Source of the DNA: Actinomycetota bacterium
GTDB taxonomy: Bacteria; Actinomycetota; Thermoleophilia; Solirubrobacterales; Solirubrobacteraceae
Length of the DNA: 5,637 nucleotides
Reading direction: 5' to 3'
Assembly: GCA_005883905.1 (NCBI GenBank)
Contig: VAYD01000119.1
Span: 1-5,637 of the forward strand
Within the stretch, counting starts at the first letter, position 1, and each line of letters begins with the position of its first letter. The notes under the pieces are model-generated. The model was given only the letters and a program-made list of their open reading frames with translations, did no database searches and had not been told where the DNA came from. The translations under genes were made by a program, and so were the position numbers. This document shows positions 5,555 through 5,637 of the stretch, one piece after another.

Positions 5555-5637
5555 TCCGGCGCGGTGTGCAGGACGTGGTCGGCGACCGTGTTGGTGATGC
5601 CGTGCCAGTAGTGCTCGTTCTTGAAGTGGTGCAGGCG
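5503..5637 (-). CDS. Second fatty acid hydroxylase/sterol desaturase superfamily protein, C-terminal fragment
   Basis: The minus-strand frame is open from the right edge to a TAG (plus-strand CTA at 5503-5505), giving the last 44 residues of a gene that starts outside the window. The peptide begins RLHHFKNEHYWHGITN, continues VADHVLHTAPD, and ends with DVPRSRTARTLQSL. An HH-F-x-N-E/H-x-Y-W-x-G-(V/I)-T block followed by a D-x-x-(L/F)-x-T segment and V-P-R-S-x-T-A-R is the C-terminal end of soluble-facing histidine-box hydroxylases in superfamily PF04116; the two leading His would be part of the last metal box. Where relatives usually have G-T after the hydrophobic stretch, this one has H-T. 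Membrane spans and the other boxes are outside the window. It is tail to tail with the ABC-F gene, and 52 bases, including the V-P-R-S-x-T-A-R codons, are shared on opposite strands. It is a different subgroup from the oxygenase at 86-922. Confidence 0.72.
   Translation of the reverse strand, partial: RLHHFKNEHYWHGITNTVADHVLHTAPDQRDVPRSRTARTLQSL

Noticed and set aside
5555..5637. Possible terminator or intergenic regulatory region after the ABC-F stop.
   Set aside because: No hairpin followed by a T-run is visible, and the bases are explained by the C-terminal coding sequence of the minus-strand hydroxylase.
1..5637. Search for CRISPR repeats, tRNAs, insertion-sequence ends, phage or defence genes.
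   Set aside because: No repeated spacer-like units, inverted-repeat ends, cloverleaf or transposase/nuclease motifs were recognised; the window is accounted for by coding sequence.

Overview
The window is about 70% GC and almost gapless coding sequence. It suggests a chromosome segment from a high-GC actinobacterium. The class Thermoleophilia (Solirubrobacterales-like) is my best guess, mainly because the secreted glycosidase ends in an arginine-rich Ig-like module of a style common in that group. The placement is an inference; there is no rRNA or other taxonomic marker here.

Layout. Five genes run on the plus strand, head to tail, with no intergenic space: (1) the last 28 codons of a MurB-like gene (3-89); (2) an integral-membrane, histidine-box di-iron oxygenase of the fatty acid hydroxylase/sterol desaturase superfamily, closest in motifs to alkylglycerol monooxygenase (86-922); (3) a secreted GH5 glycoside hydrolase of the endoglycoceramidase type with an added C-terminal Ig-like domain (919-2592); (4) a compact FGGY carbohydrate kinase of the gluconokinase type (2589-4031); (5) an ABC-F ATPase with two nucleotide-binding domains (3926-5554). 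The 3' end of a second hydroxylase-superfamily gene lies on the minus strand at the right edge (5503-5637). It converges on the ABC-F gene and overlaps its last 52 bases.

Architecture. The first three junctions are exact 4-base stop/start overlaps (ATGA, ATGA, GTGA), each stepping to the -1 frame. The fourth junction has the same frame step but reads ATGG: the kinase stop appears to have been lost by one base change, and the kinase frame now runs 34 codons of biased sequence into the ABC-F gene. This points to one polycistronic unit whose promoter lies left of the window. No terminator is visible between the convergent genes, because they overlap.

How the genes may work together. The oxygenase and the glycosidase are tightly coupled and both have lipid-directed relatives (ether lipids or sterols, and glycolipids). 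A role in remodelling membrane or exogenous glycolipids is plausible but inferred. The kinase could channel a sugar acid into the pentose phosphate pathway. The MurB-like and ABC-F genes look like housekeeping neighbours. I see no CRISPR array, tRNA, mobile element, repeat family or defence system in the window.
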